Under the pieces are notes generated by a model, which saw only the letters and a list, made by a program, of their open reading frames with translations, searched no databases and was not told where the DNA came from. 64,000 bases of DNA, taken from positions 620,001 to 684,000 of the forward strand of contig JANUWF010002272.1 of the NCBI GenBank assembly GCA_026120185.1, given 5' to 3'. Every line of letters starts with the position of its first letter. The first letter of the stretch is position 1. Positions 25,701-38,092 of the stretch are shown here, in pieces. Origin of the DNA: Voacanga thouarsii. Lineage: Eukaryota > Streptophyta > Magnoliopsida > Gentianales > Apocynaceae. A program made the position numbers and the translations under genes.

Positions 25701-28280
25701 ATGGCAAACACATCTTCTCTGCCTTATATTGAAGGATCTTCAACAAATAGACCACCCTTATTCAATGGAATCAATTATACATTCTGAAAAAATAGAATGA
25801 AGATTATATTTGCTCAATTAATTTTGAGCTATGGAATCTGATTGAAAATGGGCCATTTGTTCCCTCGAAATTTGTTGAAGGCAGAAAAGTACCTAAACAG
25901 AGTAATGAATATGATGACAATGAGGATATTTAAAAAACGACCTTAAATTTTCAGGCAATGAATATATTATGCTGTGCTCTTGATGTTAATGAATACAACC
26001 GGGTTAGTGGTTGTATTCAGCTTACGAAATATGGATTACTTGAAGTCACCCATAATGGGACTAATCAAGTAAATAAATCAAAGCTAGGACATTTAATCCG
26101 CGATTATAAGCTATTCACTATGAAGCCATATGAGAACATAACTGATATGTTCACCAGATTTACAAATATCATGAATGAACTGAGGGCAAATGGAAAAATC
26201 TATTCCTTTAGTGAGCAAAACAGAAAATTACCTGATACCTTGCCGAAAAACTGGCAGCCAAAAACCTTGGCTGTGGAGGAATCCAAGAATTTAAATAGCT
26301 TAGGGATATGCCCTAAAACAATTTGTACTTATACTATTGTCATTGTGTATTATGTAATAATATGAGACATTTCTTTCCATGAATAGTGCATTTAGTTTTG
26401 TGGTAATCAAATACGTGACTTGATAGTAAAATCCTATAACAAATACAATGACTAGTCTTAAATTGATCTTAATCGATTATTATTAGTAGAACAATAATAA
26501 ATTAAGATTAGTATATTTGTGACTTGATGGTTATATTTTACTGGTCATGGATATATGTGATATCAAGTCAAAACATAAATAAATGTTAGAGAATATTGCA
26601 TTGGACATGACCCATATGAGAGTACTTCATGGAACATGTTATAAGTACTTTCTAGCCATAATGATATTAGAAGTCCTTCGACCTGAATTCATCATAGTTT
26701 CCTACCTGATAAAGTCTATATTTTGATGTTGTCTAAAGTTGTCTTTAGCCAGATAATAAATTAGACCACGGTTGGATATAAAATAAACCAGGGAGAAGAA
26801 TATGATTGATAATGTAAGAAATTTGTCCCTCTCAATTTTGGAAGAGATGTCCATGTGCCCCTTGATAAGTTAGACTATTAAAATGCATGGTTGTGCTCAA
26901 ATATACCAATTTGAGATTTTGATATCATTTGTTTGAACAGTCTACTATGAGATCAAGAAATAATTGATTAAGCTTAATAAAGATGACATGCTCCATGCCT
27001 GATGCTTAATCTGGATATCGTGTGACAAAATGACTAAATATAAAGTTATGGTTTAGTTCAAAGAGATCATTGATCTTCATTTAATTTGGATAGTTATAAT
27101 ATTTTGCTAGAAACCGCGTATAACTTGTAGGCCATTTAAATGTGATTTGGGCACACTACTAACGTTAAATGAATTTATAGGGTCACACATTAAGCGAACA
27201 CTTTAGATTATGTTTATGGTAATTAGATTCGATGTATCTGAAAATATGTCTAGGTTCATTGAACCTAGAAAAATAACCAAATACAATGAATCTGAAAATA
27301 TGACCACATTTGATGTGTCTGGAGGATGTTCAGATTATAAGAATCTAACTCGGTAAATTAATTAGTTAAATTACCGAAATAGTAACAGAATCTTATCATA
27401 TCATTTTTAATTTAAATTTAAAATAAAATGTGATAAGATATTATGAGAGTTGGACTCCAAGAGGTTCGGGTTGTTTTAAAAAAGAAAACTCTAGCCGTCT
27501 TCTGAAGCGAGCTCTCTGTCAAACATTCGTGCTTCCAATTCACCAGAAAAATTAAGCCTCTTAAACCTTAGGTGCTAGCACTCTTGGGTAATGAGCTGGT
27601 TCATCGTATGTATCCGATAGAAGACGTTCGCATATTGTAGCGTTTAGTGATCGTTTGAGTTGCACGAATGCCTAAAAGTCAAAAGCCAAAGGTCTTGATT
27701 GTGGCGAACAAAGGTAATTCTATAATCACTAGATCATCTTAATCGTTTAGCTTGGGTCCTCGGAAGGGGATCCGTGGATGTTTTTCGCGTTTAGGAGTCC
27801 ATAAATCCTAACAGATGATTGGATCTCTCTTGTCCCATGAAATGAAATTCAAAAGGTTTCAAGAACATGATGATGATGGCAAAAGAAGAAGAGGAACAAC
27901 CTTAAAAGCTAGAAACAATGAAGCTATCAATGAACAATCTGAAAGTGATTGTGGTACTGATATGGACAATGAAGAATTAGCTATGGTAGCTGGAAAATTC
28001 AAAAAGATGTTTCAGAAAAAGCAACTCCAACAAAGGGAAGATGTTTATAAAAAAGAAAGGACAAACTTCATCCTTCAAACCTCAATGCTATGAATGCAAG
28101 AGTATGGAGTATTTTATTACTGATTGCCAATACTAAAGAAAGAAAAGCTAAGCACAACAAGAAGAAAAGAAAAGGATTGATTGGAACTTGGGATCAAGCT
28201 GAATCCGAGATAGAAGAAAGTTGTGATTATAAAAATGAAAAAGCAAACATTTGCTTCATGGCTATGGAGGATAAGATAAA
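25701..28280 (+). pseudogene. Ty1/copia gag, interrupted by a solo LTR and cut by the gypsy element
   Basis: The ATG at 25701 starts MANTSSLPYIEGSS. The gag core follows (HLIRDYKLFTMKPYENITDM, FTNIMNELRANGK, LPDTLPKNWQPK). The frame breaks at about 26297, where a solo LTR enters, and resumes at 27817 with IGSLLSHEM, an acidic linker, then KKMFQKKQLQQR and finally ANICFMAME at about 28245. The CCHC knuckle region near 28090 is degenerate: only the 'CNARV' end can be guessed. Stops occur near 25785 and 25930. It ends at 28280, where the Tekay-type LTR begins. Such gags form the particle that packages element RNA; this one is dead. Confidence 0.85.
26298..27813 (+). mobile_element. Copia-type solo LTR within the copia gag
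   Basis: About 1.5 kb, related along its length to the solo LTR at 36562-38087 (for example tttgtacttatactattgtc, gataagatatta, gttcgggttg, then gtttaggagtcca near the end). It ends aatcctaaca. The start (ttagggatatgccc) is worn compared with tgttggggatataccc of the other copy, and no clear target duplication remains, so it is the older of the two. Confidence 0.75.
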
Positions 28281-31200
28281 TGTGATACCCCAATCTCACA
28301 TGGGATTGGGATGAGAAGTGCGTATGAGGGAAAAGTCATGCATTGCATAGCATTTTGCATTTCATGTGTTATTTTAAAATTATTTTTGCATGGGTGCATG
28401 TGATTTTCAAGGTTGTGCTTGCATTAATTTATTTAATGAGAAATAGTTGTGTTGCTTGCATTATTTGAGAATCGTTTTAAGTGAAATTTAGTAGAGGAGA
28501 TAGAGGGATGGGAATTAGAGTGAAAGGAATTTCTTAGAGTTATATTAACACTGGAGTTGATTTGGAGTAATGGTTAGGTCTGGTAATTATCCCTTGGTGA
28601 CTTGAGTTCAAATTTTACCTCTTGCGAATCTTAGCTTCCTTTTTGAAATTTTCTTCTAGGGTTTCCTCATGCTTTGGCCAAAAACCTTAGCTACTCTCTT
28701 GGAAATTCAGCCGCCATTTTCTTAGGAGATAAATCTCCATATTTATCTTCTAAACTCAAGGATTTTTTATAAGGATAAAGACTAGTTTTATTCTAGCTTT
28801 TATCCTTTTAATTTTCGAAATCTTAGCTAAGAACAATTAAATTCCAGCTTGTATTTAATCAATTAGATTTTATGTTAGTTAGCTTGAATTAAATCTATTA
28901 TTTTCCTAGCAAAATATTTTGTTGATTTTGAGAATAAAACCCTAGCTAAAAATCTAGAAAATTCCAGCCTTGTTGCCACCACCTTTAGGAGCAATCCTAA
29001 CTCAACTCAAACTCTTCCAAGCTAGGGAAGCTTATCTTAAATCCTTTAGCAAATCAGATCCAAACAAATCAGATTTATTTTAGCTAAACAAACCAAAAAT
29101 TTTCTCTCTTTTTCTAGAATTTCGGCCAGCTTTGCACACACCAACACTACACGAAATTTTGCATTCCAAAACACGCCAAAACTCTTTATTGATTTAGCCA
29201 ATTACAACGCCTAAAACCCTCATTTTTTCTCTCTGAATTGCATCAAAACAGCAGCCAAAAATTAGTCCAGAATTTCTCTCTTTTGCTTAATAATTTTCGC
29301 ACAGCACAAACACATTCACTTGCACAGAATTTTGGTTGTCAAAGCTGCGCAAACTCCTTCTTGTTTTGGTAAAAAACTGAACAGACATACAACCTATCCT
29401 TGTGCACTATTTTCGGCCAGCCTAGGAGAACAATTTCAAATTGCTTTTCTTCTCTCAACCCCTCTCAATTTTGGCTAGCAAACAGGTACAGCAAGCTGCC
29501 TATCTTTCGCCATTGCTGCCAAAGAAGTTTAGAACCATTAGGAGTCCGTCATAGCATCATCGTCTAAACCCTAAATCAAACTCTCCTAACCCTAAACTAA
29601 AACAGCCGCCTATTCCAACCTTGCTGCTCGAAAATATCCAGCAAACTATCCTCTGCAATTTTCGAAAAAAACACAAGAGCAATCACTAGGCAAAAAAATC
29701 AAAACGCACCCTAAGGTAAGCAAAAGTCCTCTCAACCTCTGGATTCCTCTTCTTCTATTGATTCTTCTCTTTTTCTTCCCTTGAACCACACCATATAGGG
29801 ATTGATTTCATCCTTCTTTCTTAACTCTTGATCAAGAGGAATTAAAGAAGGCAGCTTTCCCTCATTCTCAAGTGAACTCGTGACGATCATCATAGGGGCA
29901 TCTTGATCTTGTTAATTCGATTGTTGTAAGGTAAAGGAATTCTTATCCTTGATGACGTAATTAAGGTTTAATGTGATTGATGGTGTCTATGGGAGTATAA
30001 TAGCATGATGAATGTGGTTAGTTGGGATAGATGAATATTTTGAGATGAGTATTGTGTTAAGCATGTTCAATGGATAGCGATGTTATGTTTTGTAATGATA
30101 ATGATGGTTGTGAATTTTGATGGTTAAGTCGAGACCTTTTTGATATATTGCACATGTCTTTGGTGGGTATATGTTCATGGTATATTTATTTCATGGAATG
30201 GGTGATTTATTTGAAGTTAGATGATGAGTCATGATGTTGAGCATATTATAAGGAATTAGGAATATGGTTTACTAATTTATACGGGTTAGGTACCGTACAT
30301 GATTTGTTTATGGGAATAAGTGAGTTTATATACATGCTTGAGATGATTGAGATTCTGATCATGATATTATGTGATTCTAGATCAGGAGGTTATTTGAAGA
30401 AAGCAAGCAGTTGTTTTTTATCTTCTTTATCTGAGGCGTACCACGTAAGTCCTTGCAAAACTCTTTTTGTTAAATACTTGTGGTGGTAAGTTAAATGTTG
30501 TAAAGCTTTGTGAAGCTATTGTTGAACTATGATTACTTGGGTTGTAAACGTGGATGGTTATTCTCTAAATGATTTTGTCAACTAACGCCTTCATCAAGAA
30601 CTGTTCTTTCTCTTAAACGTTTTAGAAAACTCTTTTTAAAGAAAACTACGTTTTACAAAGCCAAGGTATGAAAACATTGTGAATTAGGAATTGACGGATA
30701 TGTTCATTGAGTACTCAATAAGGGTAGGCTAACAATACTAGTTTTGGAGAGCTTGAGTGAGTCTTCTGGTAGGCGGCCACCTCCAGAAGATAAGCTCTAC
30801 TTGAAAAGGTGATAGTATTGATTGGTCAGCTGGTCCGAGCTAGCATTTATACCTGGTAAGGTATTATTTCTCGGCATGGACACCCGGATGGTTTTGTTAA
30901 GTGTAGAGATGGAGGAGTATCTCACCCGATGGGCCGTACACCTACCCTTGATTAGAATACCCAAAGTGTGGTAATCTGATCCTGTCAAGGTGCACAAAGT
31001 GTGGTACCTTGACCGTTCTCTTATCATGGGGCCCAAAGTGTGGCGCCATGACTGTTTCTTCGAGTGGATGATTTATTTTGTACAAAGTGTGACAATGAGA
31101 AAACTCCACTCTTTACAAAGAGAAATTATTTATGACTTGCCAAAAAATTTCTGCAAATGTTTTCAGCTATGCATACACGAACTGTTCAAAGTACCATGTG

Positions 31201-31543
31201 CGCACACAGGACTTACTGAGATGTTAATCTCACACTGTTTTTATATCATGTTTTCAAGAGAATGACACTGCTAAGCAAGCGGGATGTCTAGTAGTTGGAG
31301 CTTTTGTTACCTTATTTATGTTTGAGAGACAGATGTTCATTTGTATTTTTTTTGAACCGATGTATGCATATGTTTAGACTTACTCAAGTTTGATTCTGAT
31401 GTAACAAGAGCTCCCCTTTATTTATCTAAGCTTTGACATCTTTGGTTCGACTTTATATTATGTACCTCATTTTAAAGACCCCTTGTCCTCGGGACGGGGC
31501 GACATCCCTACCCTTCGTGGGTACGTAGTAGTGGGGTATTACA
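28281..31543 (+). repeat. 5' LTR of the Tekay-type element
   Basis: 3263 bp, from tgtgatacccc to gtggggtattaca. It aligns with the 3' LTR from about 28330 onward with scattered, mainly transition, differences. Its first 45 bp differ clearly from the 3' LTR start. It has the conserved GC-rich block at 31494-31517. Short ORFs inside are not genes. Confidence 0.9.
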
Positions 31544-31545
31544 AG

Positions 31546-31557
31546 TGGTATCAGAGC
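31546..31557 (+). other. Primer-binding site, tRNA-iMet type
   Basis: tggtatcagagc two bases after the LTR end; the standard priming site of plant gypsy and copia elements. Confidence 0.95.
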
Positions 31558-31643
31558 CTAGGTCTAGGTAATTACTTGACTTGCTGGATTTTTATTCCTT
31601 AAGTATTTTGATCTGGTACTAACTTGTGCATTTTGCTTATAGG

Positions 31644-32492
31644 ATGGTCAAGAGGGTTGCATCGGCTGTCAGAGACTGGCCCGCTGGTTGCGGGAATCCA
31701 CCTGCCCCACTACCTGTAGCAGATCCACACTCATCTGATTCAGAGACAGAGTTTGAGGGAGGTTTTTTTCTAAGTGAGGACGAGATGGAGCATGAGCCAC
31801 CTATGCTAGATGACCCGGTTGTTGAGGCAGAGATGGAGGATCCCGTACCTGAGTCACCCAAGTCTGAGGTTGAGGGAGGCATAGGTGAGTACGATGGGGA
31901 TGATGAGGGTGAGATAGATGAGCTTGTTAGTGAGGGTGAGGAAGATGAGGAAATGGCTGAGCTGGGTGAAGGAGAGGCAGATGAATTTGGAGATAAGAGT
32001 GATGATGAGAGTGAGGGAGAGATGGATGGGATAGAGGAGGAGGATGAGGATGCGATGGAGGCTCCTCAAACCCCATAGATAGGTGAGTTTGATAACACTT
32101 CTACTTACTATGACCTTAAGGAGTCTAGTGATGAGGGACATAGGCTGAGGGATAGAGTTACCCCGGCAGTGAGGGAACTTAGGTAGCCTGCTTTAGGGAT
32201 GGAAGATAAGGGAAAAGGGAAGCTAGAAGAGGGTCTCAAGAGGAGCGAACTTCGATATGGACTGGGGGTAGATGCTAAGTTGAGGAGAGAGGGATTGTTT
32301 GACCTATATGACTCGGAGGATGGGAGGCCTGCACCCAAGGGTGCGATTAAATTAGCTTTGGATGAGTTTTATGAGACAGCAATGCGAGCTAAGAGGGACA
32401 ATGAGATTGATTTAAGTCAGTCAAGTGAGAGTGCTGATTCGATAGTTTTTGCAAGGGATTATATGGGGAAACCCGATAGCTTCGTAGGGTAG
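31644..32492 (+). pseudogene. Extra acidic ORF between primer site and gag, function unknown
   Basis: A single frame from the ATG at 31644 (MVKRVASAVRDWP) runs 283 codons to the TAG at 32490, broken only by two in-frame TAG codons (32076 and 32184), each of which could be a changed CAG. Residues about 25-145 are extremely rich in Glu and Asp, with Ser and Gly (DEGEIDELVSEGEEDEE). The last third is mixed and partly basic (MEDKGKGKLEEGLKRSELR, DEFYETAMRAKRDNEIDL). No zinc knuckle, protease or capsid motif was seen. The ATG follows tttgcttatag, a good splice acceptor. A U-rich non-coding spacer with aataaa comes after it. Chromovirus gag normally starts here, so this is an added ORF. It might be a captured host gene or an accessory protein; both are guesses. 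Confidence 0.6.
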
Positions 32493-32869
32493 CTCGTAGA
32501 ACCAGCCTCTAACGATCCAGATGCCTGCTGACTCTAGAGACGAGTAGAAGACTAGCATCATTTACTCTCTTTCTCTCTTTTGGGATTTACATTCTTTTCT
32601 TCATTTATTTTTTTTTTCGAAGAAGCATGTTGCTTGTAGGGTTTAATTATTTTACTGAATAAAAGGGTACCGCATGCGATAACCCATTCTTTATGAAAAT
32701 ATGATTTTTATGAAAAACCTGAGTTTTGTTTATTACTTGGTTCTTATCCTAAATAATATTATCAAATTCTCTTTTGAAATAAGTAGATATCATTATTATT
32801 ATTTGATCATGTACCTGAGCATACTTTTCCTCTTGGTAACTATCTGACTTTGAGTGAATGTGATCAAAG
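32493..32869 (+). other. UTR-like spacer before gag
   Basis: Non-coding, T-rich, with ctctttctctctttt, a run of T, and actgaataaaaggg at about 32653-32667 that looks like a plant polyadenylation region. It separates the acidic ORF from gag and ends just before the ATG at 32870. Confidence 0.4.
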
Positions 32870-33993
32870 ATGGCACCAAGACGCAGGACTATCATCCATA
32901 GCAAAATCGTTCAGGAAAGTGTGTCTTCAACGCTAGAATTTAAGCAGATGCATCATTCCACACCCGACGTGGAAGAACACTTGTGCAAGAGTTAGCTTCT
33001 GAGAGACCTCGGGATGTGACTATTGGATAGGCTTTTGATAAGATAACTTCGATCCTTCAGAATTTAACCAAGAGTGTGGACGAGGTGGCCAAGAGATCAC
33101 CATGGGGAGAGGATGAGGCCCTGGAGCGTTTTCTAAAATTGCAACCTCCCACATTTCAGGGATAGGTGGAGTAAGATGAGAAGGCAGAGCAGTGGATCAA
33201 ACAGATGGAGGATATCTTTGCTACTTTGTAATACACGGAAGAGAGGATGGTGAAGTTTGCTGCTTTTCGACTGAGGGGGCTATCGCGAGCATGGTGGTAA
33301 TGAATACAGAGTGGTTGGGAGAGAGAAGAGCAAGAATGGACATAGGATAACTTTACTGAAGCTTTTCATGCAGAGTACATTCCCCGGTGGGTAGCTGAGA
33401 AGAGGGAGGATGAGTTCCAAACTCTCAAGTAAGGAAGAATAACAGTTGCTTAGCATGCAGCCTGATTTACGCAGTTGTCCAAGTACTGCAAATGTTTGGT
33501 TGACGTGGAGCAGAAGCGAACTCGACAGTTTGTGAAGGGGCTGAGGCCAGATCTAAGGAAGGCATTAGCTCCATCGCCGCCAACGTCATACACTGCCACC
33601 GTTGACGCAGCATCCCGGACAGAGAATGAAGATCGGTACTGACCGGTGAGCAGGCCTTTCCAACCGACTCGTCCACCAATGAGGCCTCCGAGTAACAAGC
33701 GACCTGCTGGCCCTATGCAGTGAGGAAACTGGAGAAAGCAACCTCGACTGCCTGTGGCAGGTCCAATGCAAAGTAACCTCAATTGCCGACTCTGTGGAAA
33801 ATGTGGCCACACCGAGAAGAATTGCTTGACCAATGGGGGAGTAAGGAGGTGCTTCAACTGTGGAGACCCAGGCCATCTAAGGAACACCTGCCCTAAACCT
33901 CTAAGGATTGGGCAGATGGCCCCGACTCAGCTGATTGGAGTCAATCGAGATGTTGCTGCTGGAATAACTGGAGTGGGAGGTCAGAAACCCTAA
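32870..33993 (+). pseudogene. Gypsy gag with two zinc knuckles
   Basis: The ATG at 32870 starts MAPRRRTIIHSK. Capsid-type segments follow: LQPPTFQG, AEQWIKQMEDIFATL, EERMVKFAAFRLRGLSRAWW, FTEAFHAEYIPRWVAEKREDEF and RQFVKGLRPDLRKAL. The tail has two CCHC knuckles, [14 protein letters not shown] (about 33787-33828) and [14 protein letters not shown] (about 33853-33894). Retrotransposon gag of this family forms the particle and binds RNA through the knuckles. Several stops (for example after LQPPTFQG, and twice after the WW) and at least one frame change between 32870 and 33200 break it. It continues into pol. Confidence 0.85.
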
Positions 33994-36561
33994 GTGAAGG
34001 CTAAGGTCTTTGCCCTAAACCGAGAAGAAGTTGGAGTAGATGTAGCAGAGATTGAAAGTAATCTTTCTATCCAAGGACGTCTTGTTAATGTTTTGATAGA
34101 TCTAGGATCCACACATTCTTATGTGAGTAAAGTATGTGCATTGCATTTGGGAAGGGAAGGAAAGGAATTGCCCTATACTTTAATAGTAAGCTCACTCTTG
34201 GAAAAAGTAGTAGAAGTGGGTAAATTAATGGAAAGCTATGAAGTTAAGGTAGGGAAGGAGATTCTGGAAGCGAATCTTATAATTCTGCCCATTAATTATT
34301 ATAATCTGATCTTAGGCATGGATTGGTTGTCGAAGCACGGAGCTCGCGTTGACTGCAAGGTCAAGACGGTGCAATTTGTGAGACCCGGATGAGATGTGAT
34401 TGAATTTGACAGTAAGTGAGCAAGGGAACTGAAATTCTTGATTGCTGGTACCAAGGCTCGGAAGTTGCTTAAGAGAGGATGTACGGGATATTTGGCGTAT
34501 CTTCTGAACAAACCCAAGGATCAGTGTACCTTGGAGAGTACGGAGGTGGTAAAAGACTTTCCAGACATTTTCCCCGCTGAGCTCACTTCTCTACCCCCTG
34601 AACGGGAAGTTGAGTTTACCATGGATCTAATTCCTGGAGCATAACCCATGTTAAGAACTTCATACTGGATGGCACTGACGGAACTGAAGGAATTAAATGA
34701 GAAACTGGAAGAGTTGGTGAGGTAATGCTATATTCGACCGAGTACGACACCGTGGGGAGCGCCGGTATTGTTTGTTAAGAAGAAAGATGGTACTTTGAGA
34801 TTATGCATCGATTACCGGGGATTGAACATCTTAACGATCAAGAACAAGTACCCTTTACCCTTGATCGACGAGTTGTTTGATCAACTTTAAGGCTCAGCTT
34901 GCTTTTCGAAATTGGACCTGCGGCAAGGATACTACCAAGTGAGGATTAAGGAGGAAGACATTCCCAAGACAGCTTTCAACACGCGGTATGGACACTATGA
35001 ATTTGTGGCAATGCCGTTCGGTGTAACCAACACACCGGCGGTTTTCATGGACTTGATGCATCGAGTTTTCCAGCCATATTTGGACAAGTTTGTAGTCATT
35101 TTCATTGACGATATATTAATCTATTCCAAGAATCTAGAGGATCATACGGAGCACTTAAGGTTAGTTTTGGAAAAGCTGAGGGAATACAAACTCTTTGCTA
35201 AGTTCAGCAATGTAAGTTTTGGTTAAGCTTGGTATCCTTCCTCGGCCATGTGATATTAAGGTGGACCCTGCCAAGGTGGACGCCGTAGCAAATTGGAAGC
35301 AACCGGAGAATACTATTGAGATACGGAGTTTTCTTGGATTGGCTGGGTACTACCGACGTTTCATTAAGAATTTCTCTACTCTGGCTTCACCGATGACGCG
35401 ACTGTTAAAGAAGGATGTTGCTTTTGCTTGGAGTGAGAAGTGCGAGAAGAGTTTCCAAGAGCTTAAAAGGAGATTGATTACAGTGCCAGTGCTGAGCTTA
35501 CTCGAGGCCGACAAGCCCTATGCACTCTATACGGATGCATCCAAGAAAGGTTTGGGAGCTGTGTGCTAATGTAGGATGGGAAGGTCATAGCTTATGCGTC
35601 TAGGAAGTTAAAACCGCATGAAGTCAATTACTTGACTCATGATTTGGAGCTAGTAGCCATAGTATTTGTCTTGAAGAAGTGGCGACATTATCTGTACGGA
35701 GCACAATTTGAAGTCTTCACCGACCATAAAAGTTTGAAGTACATTTTCACACAAAAGGACTTGAATCTTTAACAGCGTAGATGGATGGAGTTCTTAGAAG
35801 AGTATAGATATCCTACTAACTACCATCCTGGCAAAGCGAATGTGGTAGACGCTTTGAGTCGTAAAGTGAAGATAGCACACTTGAGAATGCAAGAAGTGTT
35901 GGCAGTGCAGGAAATCCTAGAGCATGAAGCAGAAGTTCAAGAGAGGAAGATCTGTGTAAGTAACTTGACCATGAAGCCCGATCTGGAGCAAGAAATTATT
36001 GCAACCCAGCAGGACAGTGAGGAGTTTCAGGTTTTCAAAGAAAAAGAGATTGGGAGAGGAGGTAAAGATTTTCGGACCGATGAGAAAGGGATACTGTATT
36101 TTTTAGACCTGATATGTGTACCTGATACCTAAGACTTGAATAAAAGGATATTGGACGAAGCCCACATGAGCTAGTACACCATACACCTTGGGGAAATAAA
36201 GATGTATCATAACTTGAAGAAGAAATATTGGTGGGCTAGAATGAAGAGAGATGTGGTTCGGAATGTATCAGTGTGCTTGACATGCCAGAAAGTTAAGGTG
36301 GAGCATAAGAAGTCTGCAGGTCTATTGCAACCATTACCGATTCCTGAGTGGAAATGGGAAGAGGTAACTATGGATTTTGTGATTGGCCTCCCGATGTCCA
36401 AGACGCGCAAGGATGCAGTATGGGTGGTAGTGGACAGATTGACCAAGACAACACATTTTATACTGGTGAACGTAAGAAACTCTTTGGAAAAGTTAGCTCA
36501 GACTTATACTTGGGAAATTGTAAGGTTGCATGGCGTACCATCAAGTATCGTATCAAATAGG
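33994..36561 (+). pseudogene. Gypsy pol: protease, reverse transcriptase, RNase H, integrase start
   Basis: The protease near 34090 reads LIDLGSTHSYVS; the family has D-[ST]-G, so the second active-site residue is changed. The linker LILGMDWLSKHGARVDC follows. The reverse transcriptase runs from [20 protein letters not shown] (34731) through CIDYRGLN and [15 protein letters not shown] to the catalytic FIDDILIYS (35098-35124). RNase H: YALYTDASKKGLGAV (35518) and [10 protein letters not shown]. The integrase HHCC region ends CLTCQKVK (36275), then MDFVIGLPMS. The domains are in chromovirus order. Stops at 34390, 34642 and 34888, and frame changes near 35209, 35265 and 35565, disable it. The integrase is cut at 36561 by a solo LTR and resumes at 38093. 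Confidence 0.92.
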
Positions 36562-38087
36562 TGTTGGGGATATACCCTAGAGTTAATTTGTACTTATACT
36601 ATTGTCGTTATGTTTTATATAATAATATGAGGCTTTCCTTTCCATGAATAGTGCGTTTTGTTTTGTAGTCATCAAGTACGTGACTTGATAGTAAAACCCA
36701 ACAATGAATACAATGACTATTCTAAATTTGTCCCTGATCGTTTATTATTATTGGAACAATAATAAATTAAGATTAGTATGTTTGTGACTGGATGGCTATG
36801 TTTTACTGATCATGGATATTTGTGATATCAAGTCAAAACATAAATAAATGTTAGAGAACATTGTATTGGATATGACCCACTGTGAGAGTACTTCATGGAA
36901 CATGTCATAAGTACTTTCTAGCCATAATAATATTAAAAGTCATTTGACCTAAATTCATCATAGTTTCCTACTTGATAAATTCTATATTTTGACATTGTCT
37001 AAAGTTGTCTTTAATTAGATAATAAATTAGACTACTGTTGGATATAGAATAAATCGAGGAGAGGAATATGATTGATTGTGAAGGAATTTGTCCCTCTCAA
37101 TTATAGGAGAGATATCCATGGACCCTTTGATAAGTTAGATTGTTAAAATGCATGGTCGTGCTCAAATATATCAATCTAATATATTGATATCATTTGTTTG
37201 AACAGTCTACTATGAAATCAAGAAATAATTGATTGAGATTAATAAGGATGACATGCTCCGTGTCTTATGCTTAATCTAGATATCATGTGACAACAGGACT
37301 AAATATAAAATTATGGTTTGGTTCAAAGAGATCACCGATCTTCATTTAACCTGGATAGTTATAATGTTTTGCTAGAAACCGCTTATAACTTGTGGGCCAT
37401 TTAAATATGATTTGGGCACACTGCCAGTGTTAAATGAACTTGTAGGGTCATACAATAAGCGAACTTGTTAGGTTAATTTCTGGTAACTGGATTCGATGAA
37501 TCTGAAAACATGTCTAAGGTAATCGAACTTAGAAAATCTACCAGATACAATGAATCTGGAAATATGTCCACATTCGATATATCTGAATGATGTCCATATT
37601 ATAAGAATCTGACACGGTAAATTAAATAGTTAAATTACCAAGATAATGGCAGAATCTTATCGTATCAGTTTTAATTTAATTTGAATTTCAATTAAAATAC
37701 GATAAGATATTATTAGGGTTGGACTCTAAGAGGTTCGGAGTGGGTTTTTAAGAAAAACCCTAGCCGTCTTCTTGGGTGTGCCAATTCTGTTGTAAAAATT
37801 CGTGCCTTCATCCACCAGAAAAATAAGCCTCTCAAAAACCCTAGGCGCTAGCACTCCCCGGGTGACGAGTGAGTTCGCGGTGTGTATCCGATAGAGGACG
37901 TTCGTACAACTGCAGCGTCTGGTGATCGTTCGGGTTGCACGCACAGCAGCACAATCAGATCTGAAGGATATTGATTACACATAATAGAGGTAAATCTGCA
38001 AACCTACGATCTTCTTAATCGTTTACTTGGATACTCGGAAGGGATTCGTGGATGTTTTCCGCGTTTAGGAGTCCACGAATTCTAACA
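36562..38087 (+). mobile_element. Copia-type solo LTR (1526 bp) in the gypsy integrase
   Basis: Starts tgttggggatataccc and ends gaattctaaca, flanked by a perfect 5-bp duplication atagg (36557-36561, 38088-38092). Removing it with one atagg rejoins the integrase motif SNRDPR in frame, which proves that it arrived after the gypsy element. It is a younger relative of 26298-27813. There is no internal coding region. Confidence 0.95.
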
Positions 38088-38092
38088 ATAGG

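Noticed and set aside
31637..32338. Minus-strand ORFs opposite the acidic ORF
   Set aside because: They mirror the biased composition of the plus-strand ORF, and the plus strand is the element's sense strand.
33450..33887. Minus-strand ORF of 145 codons
   Set aside because: It is antisense to the gag zinc-knuckle region, which has clear CCHC motifs on the plus strand.
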